From the NCBI GenBank assembly GCA_028281765.1, contig JANQJF010000084.1, positions 1 to 48,421 of the forward strand: a DNA stretch of 48,421 bases, written 5' to 3'. Below the pieces are notes generated by a model. The model had not been told where the DNA came from. It did not search any database and saw only the letters and a list, made by a program, of their open reading frames with translations. This DNA is from Planctomycetota bacterium. Lineage in GTDB: Bacteria > Planctomycetota > UBA1135 > UBA2386. This document shows positions 8,238 to 17,104 of the stretch, one piece after another; position 1 is the first letter of the stretch; every line of letters starts with the position of its first letter. The position numbers and the translations under genes are program-made.

Positions 8238-9359
8238 ATGGCGCCCTCCCCGACCCTGATCCGCGAGTTCGCCGCCGAGGCGGGGTTCGACCTGGTGCGG
8301 TTCGGGCCGGCCGATCCGGGTCCCCACGGCGACCGCTTCGCCGAGTGGCTGGAGGCGGGGCGCGCGGGCGAAATGGACTACCTGGCTCAGAACGCGGAGA
8401 AGATCCGCAATCCCACGAGCTGGGCGCCCGGCGTGCGATCCGCGATCAGCCTGGCCTACGACTACGGCACGGCCGACCCGGTACGGATCGAGGGCGGCGG
8501 GCGCATCGCGCGATACGCACGAGGCCGCGACTACCACCGCTTCCTCGGCAAGGCGACGAAGCGGATCCGCGCGTTCCTCGAGTCCGAAGGCGTCCCCCAC
8601 GGCGACACCAAGGTCGGCACCGACGCCGTGCCGATCCTCGAGCGCGCGCTGGCGACGCGCGCGGGCCTTGGCTTTCTCGCGAAGAGCTCGGGAGTGATCG
8701 CGCCGGCGCACGGTCCCTACCTGTTCTTGTCCGAGGTACTGACCTCTCTCGAGCTTCCTTTCGACGACCCCGCGAGTGGCACGTGTGGGACCTGCACGCG
8801 TTGCATCGACGCCTGCCCGACGTCCGCGATCGTCGCCCCGCACGAACTGGACGCGCGTCGCTGCCTGAGCTACACGACGATCGAGCTTCGCGGCTCGATC
8901 CCGACCGAGCTACGGAAGGCCCAGGGCGACTGGCTGTTCGGGTGCGACGTGTGCCTCGAGGTGTGCCCGTTCACCCGGCACGGTCGATCGGGCGACGCCG
9001 ACGCGACGCTACCTCCCGAGCTCCAGCCACACCCGGCGATCGAATCGTTCGCGCTCGTAGGCATCCTCGAACTCACCGAAGCCGAATGGGAGGAACAGTG
9101 GGTCGGCACGGCGATCCGACGCGCGCGTCGGACCGGGATGCGTCGCAACGCCGCCGTCGTGCTCGGCAACCTCGGCGACGGCGAAGCGCTACCGGCGCTC
9201 GAGCGCGCGCTGGCCGACGACGACCCGATCGTGCGCGGTCACGCCGCCTGGGCGATCGGCGAGATCGACCCGCGCTCTGGAGCGCTCGATGCGCGGCTGC
9301 GCGCGGAGAACGACGAGACGGTGGTCGCAGAGCTCCGCGGCGCGCTGGCACGTCGCTGA
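8238..9359 (+). CDS. queG: Epoxyqueuosine reductase
   Basis: 373 residues. It reduces epoxyqueuosine to queuosine in tRNA, the last step of Q biosynthesis, using cobalamin and two 4Fe-4S clusters. The cluster cysteines are visible at 183, 186, 189 and 193 (CGTCTRCIDACP) and at C209, 236, 239 and 243 (CDVCLEVCP). The conserved catalytic aspartate is probably D129 in VGTDAVPILERALA. The C-terminus (RNAAVVLGNLGDGEALPALE and on) is the HEAT-like repeat seen in full-length QueG. The ATG at 8238 is chosen because the family begins just there; the frame is open for about 1 kb upstream only as antisense of the neighbouring gene. queA, the preceding enzyme of the pathway, lies at 30.6 kb. Confidence 0.96.
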   Translation: MAPSPTLIREFAAEAGFDLVRFGPADPGPHGDRFAEWLEAGRAGEMDYLAQNAEKIRNPTSWAPGVRSAISLAYDYGTADPVRIEGGGRIARYARGRDYHRFLGKATKRIRAFLESEGVPHGDTKVGTDAVPILERALATRAGLGFLAKSSGVIAPAHGPYLFLSEVLTSLELPFDDPASGTCGTCTRCIDACPTSAIVAPHELDARRCLSYTTIELRGSIPTELRKAQGDWLFGCDVCLEVCPFTRHGRSGDADATLPPELQPHPAIESFALVGILELTEAEWEEQWVGTAIRRARRTGMRRNAAVVLGNLGDGEALPALERALADDDPIVRGHAAWAIGEIDPRSGALDARLRAENDETVVAELRGALARR

Positions 9360-9392
9360 GTCGAGTTCGGTCGCGGTCGGCGTCGGAACTCC

Positions 9393-9428
9393 AAAAAAAG
9401 AGGCGCGCAACCTACGGCTGCGCGCCTC
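9393..9428 (-). terminator. Rho-independent terminator after the tRNA-like sequence
   Basis: A perfect 10-bp stem (GAGGCGCGCA with TGCGCGCCTC, nine-base loop) is followed on the minus strand by seven U residues. It sits eight bases beyond the 3' end of the tRNA-like element at 9437-9505 and matches how free-standing tRNA genes end. It also lies 33 bases past the queG stop, but the U run faces the wrong way to end queG. Confidence 0.85.
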
Positions 9429-9436
9429 TCGTCGAG

Positions 9437-9505
9437 TTGCGGAGACAGGTGTGAACCTGTGACCGGTTCATGATTCGACCAACCACCGGATTGCTCTACC
9501 CCGCG
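9437..9505 (-). tRNA. Degenerate initiator-tRNA(fMet)-like sequence, probable pseudogene
   Basis: On the minus strand the acceptor halves CGCGGGG and CTCCGCA pair over six positions and leave a C1:A72 mismatch, the hallmark of bacterial initiator tRNA. The discriminator is A and no CCA is encoded. The D-stem (GAGC/GGTC) has one mismatch. A CAT triplet preceded by T stands where the anticodon should be, but the five-base anticodon stem does not form and the GGG/CCC pairs of initiators are missing. The T-stem ACAGG/CCTGT is perfect, yet its loop TTCACA has six bases instead of seven. It is followed at once by a strong terminator. A broken fMet gene is the best reading; an unusual functional RNA cannot be excluded. 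Confidence 0.45.
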
Positions 9506-9645
9506 CGATCTGGCGGAAGAGAGTTCTCACAACGCCGAGCCACCAAAAACCCGCCTGCTCGCGAGTTCCTCCTTAGTCAGGCAGCCCGACTGCCGCTTCT
9601 CATTGGCTGTCGATCCTCACCGGCGCTCCACCCCGCGGACTCGAC

Positions 9646-11217
9646 TCAACGTCCAGGTGCATATTCGGGCCGCGTACCGAGTGGGAGGTCGGCACGCACA
9701 ACGGCAGACAGCGAGTCGAGAGCAGCGGACAGAGCCTCGTTCGCCTTACGCATCTGGGCTGAGGGGCGCCTCGGGAGCGCCTTGCCCACCGCGCCGTAGC
9801 AATCGATCACAGCCGCCAAGCAGTCGCGGATTTCCCGCCGTTTTTGGTCGTGCAACACCCGCTCGTTGAGCATTCGGCCGACCATCGTGTAGCGCAGGAC
9901 CATTTCCTGCGTCACGCCACGTCGATGTTGGGCCGCAGAGAGGGCCCGCATGACTTTCCGATGATGCACCTTCGAGTGGCCACAGTGCTCCGCGAGCTGG
10001 TCGCAGACCCGCGCGAACTGTGCGGCATCCTCCAGTCTGCCGATCCATTCCTCAACGTCTACCGTCCTCGCGGGCGGTGCGGGACCCGCGTCCATCGCTC
10101 GTTGGACTACTTCCGGCAAGGCGATCGGATCACCCTCGACGAGATCGGACTTCGGCGCGGCCTCCGTCACGCCTCCGAGACTCATCGCGGCCATCTGCGC
10201 GCGCTTGCCAGGCTTGTGGCTGAACGCCAACGCGACAGAAATGTCCTTCTCGAGGTATCGCAAGAAGAACGTTACGGTCGAACCCGTGTTGCCGCTGTGG
10301 TACGCGATCGGTTCACCGCTCGGCGTCTTCGCAATTCGCCAGCCGAGCGCGTAGCCGTGTCGGTTCGGGCGGAACAACTCCTGGCGAGCCTTTCGCCCAA
10401 GAACCCGGTCGCCGCGTAGGGCTCGGTCCCAGGCGTGCATGTCGGCCGTGCTCGCGAGCACGCCCCCCGCGCCGCGATACCCCCAACTGAGTCGCCGGCC
10501 GTACGCGAACTGCGCCTCGCCCCGACCGCGATCTTGGAACGGCACGCGCTCGTAGTCGATGTGCGCATCGCCGACGCAACCCGCACTCTCCATACCTGCC
10601 GGAGACAACACCTCGCGGCGAAGAAAATCCTCGTAGCGCTTGCCGGAGACCTGCTCGATCAGCCCGGCCAACAGGAAGTAGCCCGAGTTGTTGTACTTCC
10701 AAACTTCGCCCGGCTCGGTCGTCAGCGGCCGAGTCAGGAGATATCGAACAGAGGCCTTTCGATCGAACAGCCCGACAGCTCCGTACCCGCGATCGTTTTC
10801 GATCCCGGACGTATGGGTCAGCAGGTGGCGGACCGTCACCTTGCGCTTGTCCTTGGGCGCGCCACGGAAGTGCTTGGTCAACGGATCCGACAGCTCGAGC
10901 TTGCCCTTCTCCTGCAACTTCAGAATCGCGGCAGCAGTGAACTGCTTGGAGACGGAGCACCAGTCCCAAATCGCGTCCAGCGGCATCACGCGGTGCGGAT
11001 CCGCGGAGGCCAAGCCGTAACTACGATGGAGGACGATCTGGCCGTCGCGGGCGACGAGAACCGAGCCGGTGAACCCCTCCGGAAAGTATGGCTTGCGGTG
11101 CAGGAACGACTCGAGCCTTTGCGCGAGCCGCGTGTTGTTCTGCGCTTGCGTGCTGGCCGCCACGATCGCGGCTGCCGAGACAACGCCGAGCAACCGACCT
11201 AGATTGCTGGTGGTCAT
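9646..11217 (-). CDS. Secreted serine hydrolase (class C beta-lactamase / DD-peptidase fold)
   Basis: 523 residues with a signal peptide (LLGVVSAAAIVAASTQAQ). The catalytic motifs of the beta-lactamase (PF00144) family are all present: SxxK at S88-K91 (SVSK), YxN at Y175-N177 (YNNSGY) and HxG at H307-G309 (YHSGNTG). The hydrolase domain covers about 30-340. The last about 150 residues form a separate helical region (for example QLAEHCGHSKVHHRKVMRA) with no recognised domain. Members hydrolyse esters, D-amino-acid peptides or beta-lactams in the envelope; the substrate here is unknown. The gene lies 78 bases after the ECF sigma gene on the same strand and is probably its operon mate or target. 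Confidence 0.9.
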   Translation of the reverse strand: MTTSNLGRLLGVVSAAAIVAASTQAQNNTRLAQRLESFLHRKPYFPEGFTGSVLVARDGQIVLHRSYGLASADPHRVMPLDAIWDWCSVSKQFTAAAILKLQEKGKLELSDPLTKHFRGAPKDKRKVTVRHLLTHTSGIENDRGYGAVGLFDRKASVRYLLTRPLTTEPGEVWKYNNSGYFLLAGLIEQVSGKRYEDFLRREVLSPAGMESAGCVGDAHIDYERVPFQDRGRGEAQFAYGRRLSWGYRGAGGVLASTADMHAWDRALRGDRVLGRKARQELFRPNRHGYALGWRIAKTPSGEPIAYHSGNTGSTVTFFLRYLEKDISVALAFSHKPGKRAQMAAMSLGGVTEAAPKSDLVEGDPIALPEVVQRAMDAGPAPPARTVDVEEWIGRLEDAAQFARVCDQLAEHCGHSKVHHRKVMRALSAAQHRRGVTQEMVLRYTMVGRMLNERVLHDQKRREIRDCLAAVIDCYGAVGKALPRRPSAQMRKANEALSAALDSLSAVVRADLPLGTRPEYAPGR

Positions 11218-11295
11218 GTGGTGTCAGGGAGCAGGACGCGAGTCTGTCCAGGCGCGGGCGACACTTTTCTTCGCCTACCGGATCACACCCCATGC

Positions 11296-11886
11296 TCACA
11301 CGCTCGACCCGAGATCCATGTGCTGCCTCATCGCACTCAGACCGCGTTGGAGTCGCTCCCAGACCGCGTTGCGCGAGATCCCCAACTCGCCGGCGATGTC
11401 GGCGAGAGTGCGACTCGCGAGCAGGTGCGCCTCGACGACCTCGCGCTGGGTTAGCGGCAGCGAATCAAGTGCATCGAGCGCGTGTCGAATTTGATCCCGC
11501 TTCGCGACGACCTGCGTAATCGTGCTCATCGCCGCCGCGAGGTAGTCCTCAGCGCCGTCCGACGATTCGAGATGCCGCATTCGAGTGCGACGCCCGACGT
11601 AGTCGATCCGGTCACGCACGACGTTTCGAACGACAGCGGCGATCCAGCGCGGAAAGTCGGTGGCCTCCAGGCCGTCCGCGTCGGGCAACAAGCGCCAGGC
11701 ACGAAGCATCGCCTCCTGCAGCATGTCTTCGACCGAACCGTCGGCGCTGCGGACATGCGGTCCCGCGAGCCGGTGCACGAGCGCAAACAGACTGGCTGAT
11801 CGAGGTTGGACCAGCGACGCGAACGCAGAGGGATCGCCGGCCCTCGCGGCATCGAGAAGACCGGGAACTGAGGACTGGACGTTCAT
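11296..11886 (-). CDS. ECF-type RNA polymerase sigma factor
   Basis: 196 residues from the ATG at 11886; the open frame above it is not protein-like. Region 2 spans about 15-95 (DPSAFASLVQ, then DMLQEAMLRAWRLLPD and FPRWIAAVVRNVVRDRI). Region 4 lies at about 135-190: LDSLPLTQREVVEAHLL, then the recognition helix segment GELGISRNAVWERLQRGL. The EAHL and NAVWERLQRGL forms resemble the Planctomycete ECF groups that are often linked to Ser/Thr kinases. It is divergent from the thioredoxin-like/kinase pair (117 bases between starts) and is followed by the serine hydrolase. Control by the kinase encoded at 13698 is an attractive inference; no anti-sigma gene is adjacent. Confidence 0.88.
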   Translation of the reverse strand: MNVQSSVPGLLDAARAGDPSAFASLVQPRSASLFALVHRLAGPHVRSADGSVEDMLQEAMLRAWRLLPDADGLEATDFPRWIAAVVRNVVRDRIDYVGRRTRMRHLESSDGAEDYLAAAMSTITQVVAKRDQIRHALDALDSLPLTQREVVEAHLLASRTLADIAGELGISRNAVWERLQRGLSAMRQHMDLGSSV

Positions 11887-12003
11887 CGATTCGCGTTCAC
11901 GATACGGGTCGGCGCAGATGTCCACGACTCGGTGGGCTCGCGCGCGAGTCACGCATTCGTATTTCCCGCCTGGACACGGGTCACAGCCACTCCCTGGGAG
12001 AAC

Positions 12004-13695
12004 ATGCGAATCGCACACGCCCCCCTCTTCGCCGTCACGTTCGCGATCCTGTCCGGCGCACTCGCGAGCACCGGGTTCACGCAGGAATCGCCGAGTCCTG
12101 CGCCTGGCACGAACACGAATTCGATCCGGTGGCATCTACCCGGGTCGTTCGACCACGCGCGGGCCCGGGCGCGCGATGAGGGCCGACTGCTGTTGATCAA
12201 GGGGATCTCGTTCGGCATCGACGAGGTCGGGGCGACTTGCGCGACAAAGGGCAAGTGGTGACCCGGCGCGGAACCCATGCGAGCAGGTTGCTTCGCAGAA
12301 GACCGTGTCATCGACCTGATCAACCGTCGTTTCGTTCCGTTCTACTACTGCACCGGTGGGCCCGGGCTCGGTCAAGACGACGCCGCGCGTGAGTTTGTCG
12401 GCGAGAAGACCGACAACCCGTGGGCGTTCCTCGCGGTGTTCGACGAGGAAGGACAGATTCTCGGGGAGTCCGCTCTGTACGCGGACAAGGACGAGACGTT
12501 CGAGTTCCTGCGGCGCACTCTCGGCAAGCACCCCGGGGCGGATCGACCGTCGACCGCTGAGGCAAGCACCCTGCGGGACGGCAGAGCGGACGCAGCGTCG
12601 CCCGCGCAGCAGCTCGCCGCGGCCGCGCTTCACGAGGAACTCGGTCAGTACGGCCCCGCGCGCAGGTTGTATTCGGCGCTCGTCGACGAGGAGCGCAGCG
12701 CGGCCGCACACGTCGAGCAGGCTCTGCTCGGACTCCTTCGAATCCACCGCCATCTCGACAACTGGGAGTCCCACGAACACTACGAACACCAGCTCCGCGA
12801 GCTCTGCACGCCGGCCCAACCCAGTTCCGGCGCTGCCGTGACAGACGCCGCCGAGACTCACGACGCGAACACGGGCCGGCTCACGACACACGCCGACGTC
12901 GAGGCCGGCTACCGTTGGATCGCGCAGCGGCGGTTTGCGGAGGCTCGAGCGCTACTGCAGCGGCGTGCGGCCGTCGAGACCGCCACTCCGACCGAGGGCA
13001 ACCGCCTGGCCGAGCTCCACTTCTACGCGGGAGTGGCCTGCTGGTTCGACGGCGACCGCGATTGGGCGAAGTTTCACTGGTGTTGGGTCGCCGAGAATCT
13101 CCCCGACGACCGGTTGTGCCGACGCGCCTACATCGCCGCAGCGGCCGAGGTCCTGCCGTACGCCAATCCCGAACTGGACGGATTCAAGATCGAAGCGCGT
13201 GGCTGCGGCACTGGGACGATCGTGCGCGGTTACCAATCCGCGCTCACGTGCTACGTCGGCTTGTTCCCCAAGTTCGCAGTCGGTGATCTCACGGGCGGTT
13301 TCGTGACCGAGGACGGCCTCGACATCGATCGCGAGACCGATCCGAGTAGGCTGGTGCGCGAACTCTGCGACAGCAACGAGTGCGTGAAGGTCAACAACCA
13401 CATCGTCGATCGACTCATCGCTCTCGGTGAGACGAGCATCGCTCCGGCGCTGGCTGCGTTCGAGAATCGCGACTTCATCGGACGCGGTTACGCGCTTTGG
13501 GCCGCATCCAAGGTCATGCAGGCGACCGGTGCGCGACCCGAGCATGGCCTCGCGTGCATCCGACGCGGACTGCAGAGCGAGAATCGTTACGTCAAAGCCA
13601 TCTCGCGTAGTTGCCGCACGATTCTCAGCCAATCCTCGGAGGCGACCACCGGTCGGCCGAAGACGAAGCCGGTCCGATCCTCGCGCAGCGGCTGA
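12004..13695 (+). CDS. Candidate selenoprotein: secreted thioredoxin-like protein with in-frame UGA (Sec86)
   Basis: Read through the TGA at 12259, the gene encodes 563 residues. Residues 1-26 are a signal peptide (RIAHAPLFAVTFAILSGALA). The thioredoxin-like domain spans about 40-175. Its segment W-U-PGAEPMRAGCF followed by DRVIDLINRRFVPF aligns one-to-one with the Thioredoxin_7 pattern WCxxC-xxM-xxxxF-xxxxV-xxLIN-xxFV, so UGA occupies the attacking cysteine; the second cysteine is alanine (UPGA). The remaining about 390 residues are helical, TPR/HEAT-like. A GGGAG site precedes the ATG at 12004. A SECIS-like hairpin lies downstream of the UGA. The stop is two bases before the kinase gene. 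Alternatives are a nonsense-mutated pseudogene, a sequencing error, or two separate products (an upstream 85-residue piece and a start at 12277). Confidence 0.72.
12259..12261 (+). other. In-frame UGA, proposed selenocysteine codon
   Basis: The codon is preceded by GGC AAG TGG (GKW) and followed by PGAEPMRAG in the same frame. Both flanks are coding by homology-like pattern, and the reading frame then runs 477 codons without another stop. Confidence 0.7.
12278..12297 (+). promoter_or_regulatory. SECIS-like stem-loop downstream of the UGA
   Basis: TGCGAGCAGGTTGCTTCGCA folds as TGCG/CGCA plus AGCA/TGCT, with one bulged T on the 3' side and an apical loop GGT. The loop begins 24 bases after the UGA. 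Bacterial SECIS elements generally need a G at the start of a small loop, a short upper stem and about 16-37 bases of spacing, and the E. coli fdhF element also has a GGU loop and a bulged U. The bulge is on the opposite side here. The element lies inside the coding region, as it does in bacteria. It would be bound by SelB; no sel genes are in the window. Confidence 0.65.
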
Positions 13696-13697
13696 GC

Positions 13698-16600
13698 ATG
13701 GACCCCACCGATCCGACACCGAACTCGCACGAAATCATCGACCGCATTCTGCTGCTCGACCAGTCGGGAGAACCGACGGACGCGCTCTTCGCTTCGCTGC
13801 CGCCGGCGATGCAGAAGAACGTGCGTCGCGTCTTGGAGGAACGACGCTCGATCGGCTTCCATGACAGCACGCCGACCATCTCGCCCCCCGCACACGTCGG
13901 CCGGTTCGCACTGCTCGAACGGGCCGGCGGCGGCGCCCAGGGGGAAGTGTATCGCGCGTTCGACCCGCAACTGCGGCGTGAAGTCGCTCTCAAGATCCTC
14001 TCCATCCACGGCGCCAGACCCGACGCGCTGGCCCGCCTCGGCAGGGAAGCTCGGGTTCTGTCGCAGCTGAACTCTCCGGCGATCTGCCCAATCCATGAGG
14101 TGGGATCTGACGACGGCGCGCACTTCATCGTCATGCCCTGGCTATCGGGGCAGAGCTTCGAGAGCTGGTTGCGCGAGCGTCCGGCCGCGCCGCAGAGAGA
14201 GGATCTCGAAAGCCGCGTCATGCATGTGCAGCGCATCGCGGAAGCCATGCAGATCGCGCACGAACACGGCGTCGTACATCGGGATCTCAAACCCGGCAAC
14301 GTGCAGATCACGGACGCGGGCGAAGCGATCGTCCTGGACTTCGGACTGGCTTCGGCAAGTGAACCCGAGGACGCGATCACGCAGCCGGGATCGGTGATCG
14401 GCACGCCGGCGTACAGCTCGCCGGAACAACTGACAGCGGGTTCGGCGGACCGAGTCGATGCACGCACGGACATCTGGTCTCTCGGCGTGATCCTGTTCGA
14501 GGTGCTCACTGCAAAGCGACCGTTTCGCGCGCCAACCCGCGCCGGACTCGTCCATTCGATTCAATACGATCCACCGCCTGCCGAAGAGCTGCGACGAATC
14601 GATCGCGATCTGCGGATCGTATTGCAAACCGCGCTCGCGAAGGCCATCGATGCACGCTACCAGTCGATGACCGACTTCGCGGCGGATCTCGACGCGTGGC
14701 GGAACCACCGGCCCATCCGCGCGCGGCCACCAACTCTCTCGGAGCGCAGCCGACGGTGGATCCAACGCAATCCGTTGGCCACCACCTGGATGCTCGCGTT
14801 CGCGCTCGTCGCGATCGCGGCTCTCGGCATGTTCTGGGAATCTCAATCCGCGCTCGCGGACACCCGCGCACTGCACTTGCTCGCCGAGGCGCAGTCCGTG
14901 CGAGAGCTCTCGCCCGGACGCGCCATGGCCATGGCGTTGCACGCCGGGGATCGAGTTCCGTCCGCCCTACTCGACGACGCCGTCGCCCGCATTCTCGAAC
15001 GCCCGGTCGAGTCGCATTCGCTCGCGCTGCCGCCGGACCGCAGCCTCCGATCGTTGATCATGACACAGCCGGGCATCGTGGCGTTGGCCGAAGACGGCTG
15101 GCTGGGTTTCCGGAACTCCGCGACCAGGGACTGGCGGCCGCTCGCGACCTCGCTGAGCTTCGCATCGGTGTCTTTCGACGCGCACGGCGACCAACTGTTC
15201 GCCACGACGCGCGACGGAGAGATCTGGCGCATCGCGATCCGCGACGGCGCCTTTTCGCCTCCGAGCCTGGCGGCGCCTCGCGCCGTGGGCTCGACGCCGA
15301 CCGCGATCGCCAGTGCCGGGGACCGCCTGCTCCGCGCGTATGACGACGGCCGAGTCGAAGTCCTCTCGGCGAGGGACGGCCGCGTTCGATCCGCGTTCCG
15401 CGCCTCGGACATGGCACGCCTGGCCATCGCAGCGGAGTCCGACTCGGTCGTCTGGACGAACGGGCGCGGCCGGTCGTCGGCGCGGCGAACGGGCAACGGT
15501 GACGGCACGACTCTCGCCAAGGGCCACTTCGGCCGGGTCGAACAACTCGCGATCCGGCCGCGTGGTGACACGGTCGCGGCTGCATCACTCGACAATCGTG
15601 TGCATGTCTGGTACCTCGACGGTCGACCCCGCGCGCACGACTCGCTTCGCGGGCACCGGTCCGGAGTCGCGTCGGTCGCGTGGCACCCGCATTTGCCCCT
15701 GCTCGCGAGCGGCGGCCACGACCGTTCGGTCATGCTCTGGCAACCCGCGGCCAAACGGCGCCTCTGGCACCTGATCGGCCACTCGGCCACCGTGGTCTCC
15801 GTCGCGTTCTCGCCCGACGGCGAGCGACTCGTCTCCGGCGACGCAGCGGGGACGATCAAGGTCTGGCCGATGCCGAGTCGAACGGGCGCGATGGCGTACG
15901 AGTACGGCGGTCGCCAGTCACTCCGCAGCGCGATCCTCGACGCTGACGGGACTCGAATCGCGGCCGTCGGCAACCACGGCTACCTGGGCATCCATCGCGC
16001 CAAAGGTGCCGGCATGCTCGTCGGCGTCGATGCGAACGGAATGACGTCGGGACGCGCCGCCACCTCCGCAGCGTTTCATCCCCGGCGCGGCGAGCTCGCG
16101 ATCGCACTTCGCGACGGATCCGTCGAGATCACGGATTCGTGGAAAGGGCAGACGATCCGACGGCTCCCCGACCTCGCGCCGCCCGCCGACCAAGTCACGC
16201 TCAGCTATTCCCCCTCGGGCCATCGACTACTCGCCACGACATCCGATGGGCACAGCGTGCTGATGGATTCCGCAGCAGGCGAGTACGCGGTAATCGCTCG
16301 AGGCAAAGGGTACGCCGCGCAATTTTCGACGGGCACGGTCTCCCGACAAGCCTTCGTCGCGAACCGGTATGCCGTCGTCAGCACCGGGGACCACGACACT
16401 CTGACGTTGCACTGTTCCGACACCGGTGAACCAAGAACGTCAACAACGCTTCCCGGGGCGCGGATCACCTGCGTCGAAGCACATCCCGGAACCGGGCGCC
16501 TCGCGTGTGCGAGCACGTGCGGGCGAGCCTTCCTCCTGCAGGGATCGCCCCGCGACTTCGAAGAACGGCACGTCGGCCGCTCGATTCTGTCGATCCGGTG

Positions 16601-16985
16601 GAATCGCGGCGGGGATCGCCTCGTGTGCGCGGGAGCCGATGGCTCCGTGACCGTGCTTTCCATCGACGATTCAGACGCTTTGCGGATCCACGCGCACGAT
16701 GCCGTCGTCTACGACGCGCTTTTCGACGACCGGGGCGAGCGGGTCCTGTCGGTCTCGTTCGACGGTTCGATCGCGCTGTGGAATGCGAACTCGGGAGCCC
16801 TGGTGCGACGTCGCGCGCTCGACGCCCCCCAAGTGTGCGCGAGCTTCTCGTCGGCCGGCGACATCGTGCTGTCAGCGGGCATCGACGGCACCATCCGCAC
16901 GTGGCCCGCTCGCCCGGCCGAGTCGGTCCGAACCTGGTTCGGGATCGACTTCGACGAGTCTTTTCTCCGCTACCGACCGAGATGA
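13698..16985 (+). CDS. Transmembrane Ser/Thr protein kinase with WD40 propeller
   Basis: 1095 residues from the ATG two bases after the preceding stop. The kinase domain covers about 68-335: glycine loop GGGAQGEVY (77-85), VALK lysine K99, HRDLKPGN (194-201), DFGLA (214-218), TPAYSSPEQ as the APE segment and DIWSLGVILFE. One membrane helix lies at about 361-380 (TTWMLAFALVAIAALGMFW). The rest, about 450-1095, contains WD40-type repeats, for example GHRSGVASVAWHPHLPLLA and GHSATVVSVAFSPDGERLV, and should lie outside the membrane. This is a common Planctomycete architecture, where an outer propeller senses and an inner kinase phosphorylates regulators. It is coupled to the candidate selenoprotein and divergent from an ECF sigma gene, a possible substrate. 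Confidence 0.93.
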   Translation: MDPTDPTPNSHEIIDRILLLDQSGEPTDALFASLPPAMQKNVRRVLEERRSIGFHDSTPTISPPAHVGRFALLERAGGGAQGEVYRAFDPQLRREVALKILSIHGARPDALARLGREARVLSQLNSPAICPIHEVGSDDGAHFIVMPWLSGQSFESWLRERPAAPQREDLESRVMHVQRIAEAMQIAHEHGVVHRDLKPGNVQITDAGEAIVLDFGLASASEPEDAITQPGSVIGTPAYSSPEQLTAGSADRVDARTDIWSLGVILFEVLTAKRPFRAPTRAGLVHSIQYDPPPAEELRRIDRDLRIVLQTALAKAIDARYQSMTDFAADLDAWRNHRPIRARPPTLSERSRRWIQRNPLATTWMLAFALVAIAALGMFWESQSALADTRALHLLAEAQSVRELSPGRAMAMALHAGDRVPSALLDDAVARILERPVESHSLALPPDRSLRSLIMTQPGIVALAEDGWLGFRNSATRDWRPLATSLSFASVSFDAHGDQLFATTRDGEIWRIAIRDGAFSPPSLAAPRAVGSTPTAIASAGDRLLRAYDDGRVEVLSARDGRVRSAFRASDMARLAIAAESDSVVWTNGRGRSSARRTGNGDGTTLAKGHFGRVEQLAIRPRGDTVAAASLDNRVHVWYLDGRPRAHDSLRGHRSGVASVAWHPHLPLLASGGHDRSVMLWQPAAKRRLWHLIGHSATVVSVAFSPDGERLVSGDAAGTIKVWPMPSRTGAMAYEYGGRQSLRSAILDADGTRIAAVGNHGYLGIHRAKGAGMLVGVDANGMTSGRAATSAAFHPRRGELAIALRDGSVEITDSWKGQTIRRLPDLAPPADQVTLSYSPSGHRLLATTSDGHSVLMDSAAGEYAVIARGKGYAAQFSTGTVSRQAFVANRYAVVSTGDHDTLTLHCSDTGEPRTSTTLPGARITCVEAHPGTGRLACASTCGRAFLLQGSPRDFEERHVGRSILSIRWNRGGDRLVCAGADGSVTVLSIDDSDALRIHAHDAVVYDALFDDRGERVLSVSFDGSIALWNANSGALVRRRALDAPQVCASFSSAGDIVLSAGIDGTIRTWPARPAESVRTWFGIDFDESFLRYRPR

Positions 16986-17104
16986 CGCGTCATCGCCATC
17001 TCGAATCTCTCGTGGATGGTGTTCGGGGATCCCGCCCTGCGAGCGTTCCGAGCCGAAGACCGATAGCGTTCAAAACCTCGAGTCGGCCGAGGCGGCATCG
17101 CGCG

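Noticed and set aside
12277..13695. A separate gene starting at the ATG at 12277
   Set aside because: It would start inside the thioredoxin fold without a signal peptide or first strands, while the matching N-terminal half lies in the same frame just across a single UGA.
16981..16994. Terminator at the end of the kinase gene
   Set aside because: GATGACG-CGTCATC is a perfect palindrome over the stop codon but has no loop bases and no U run, so it is probably chance.
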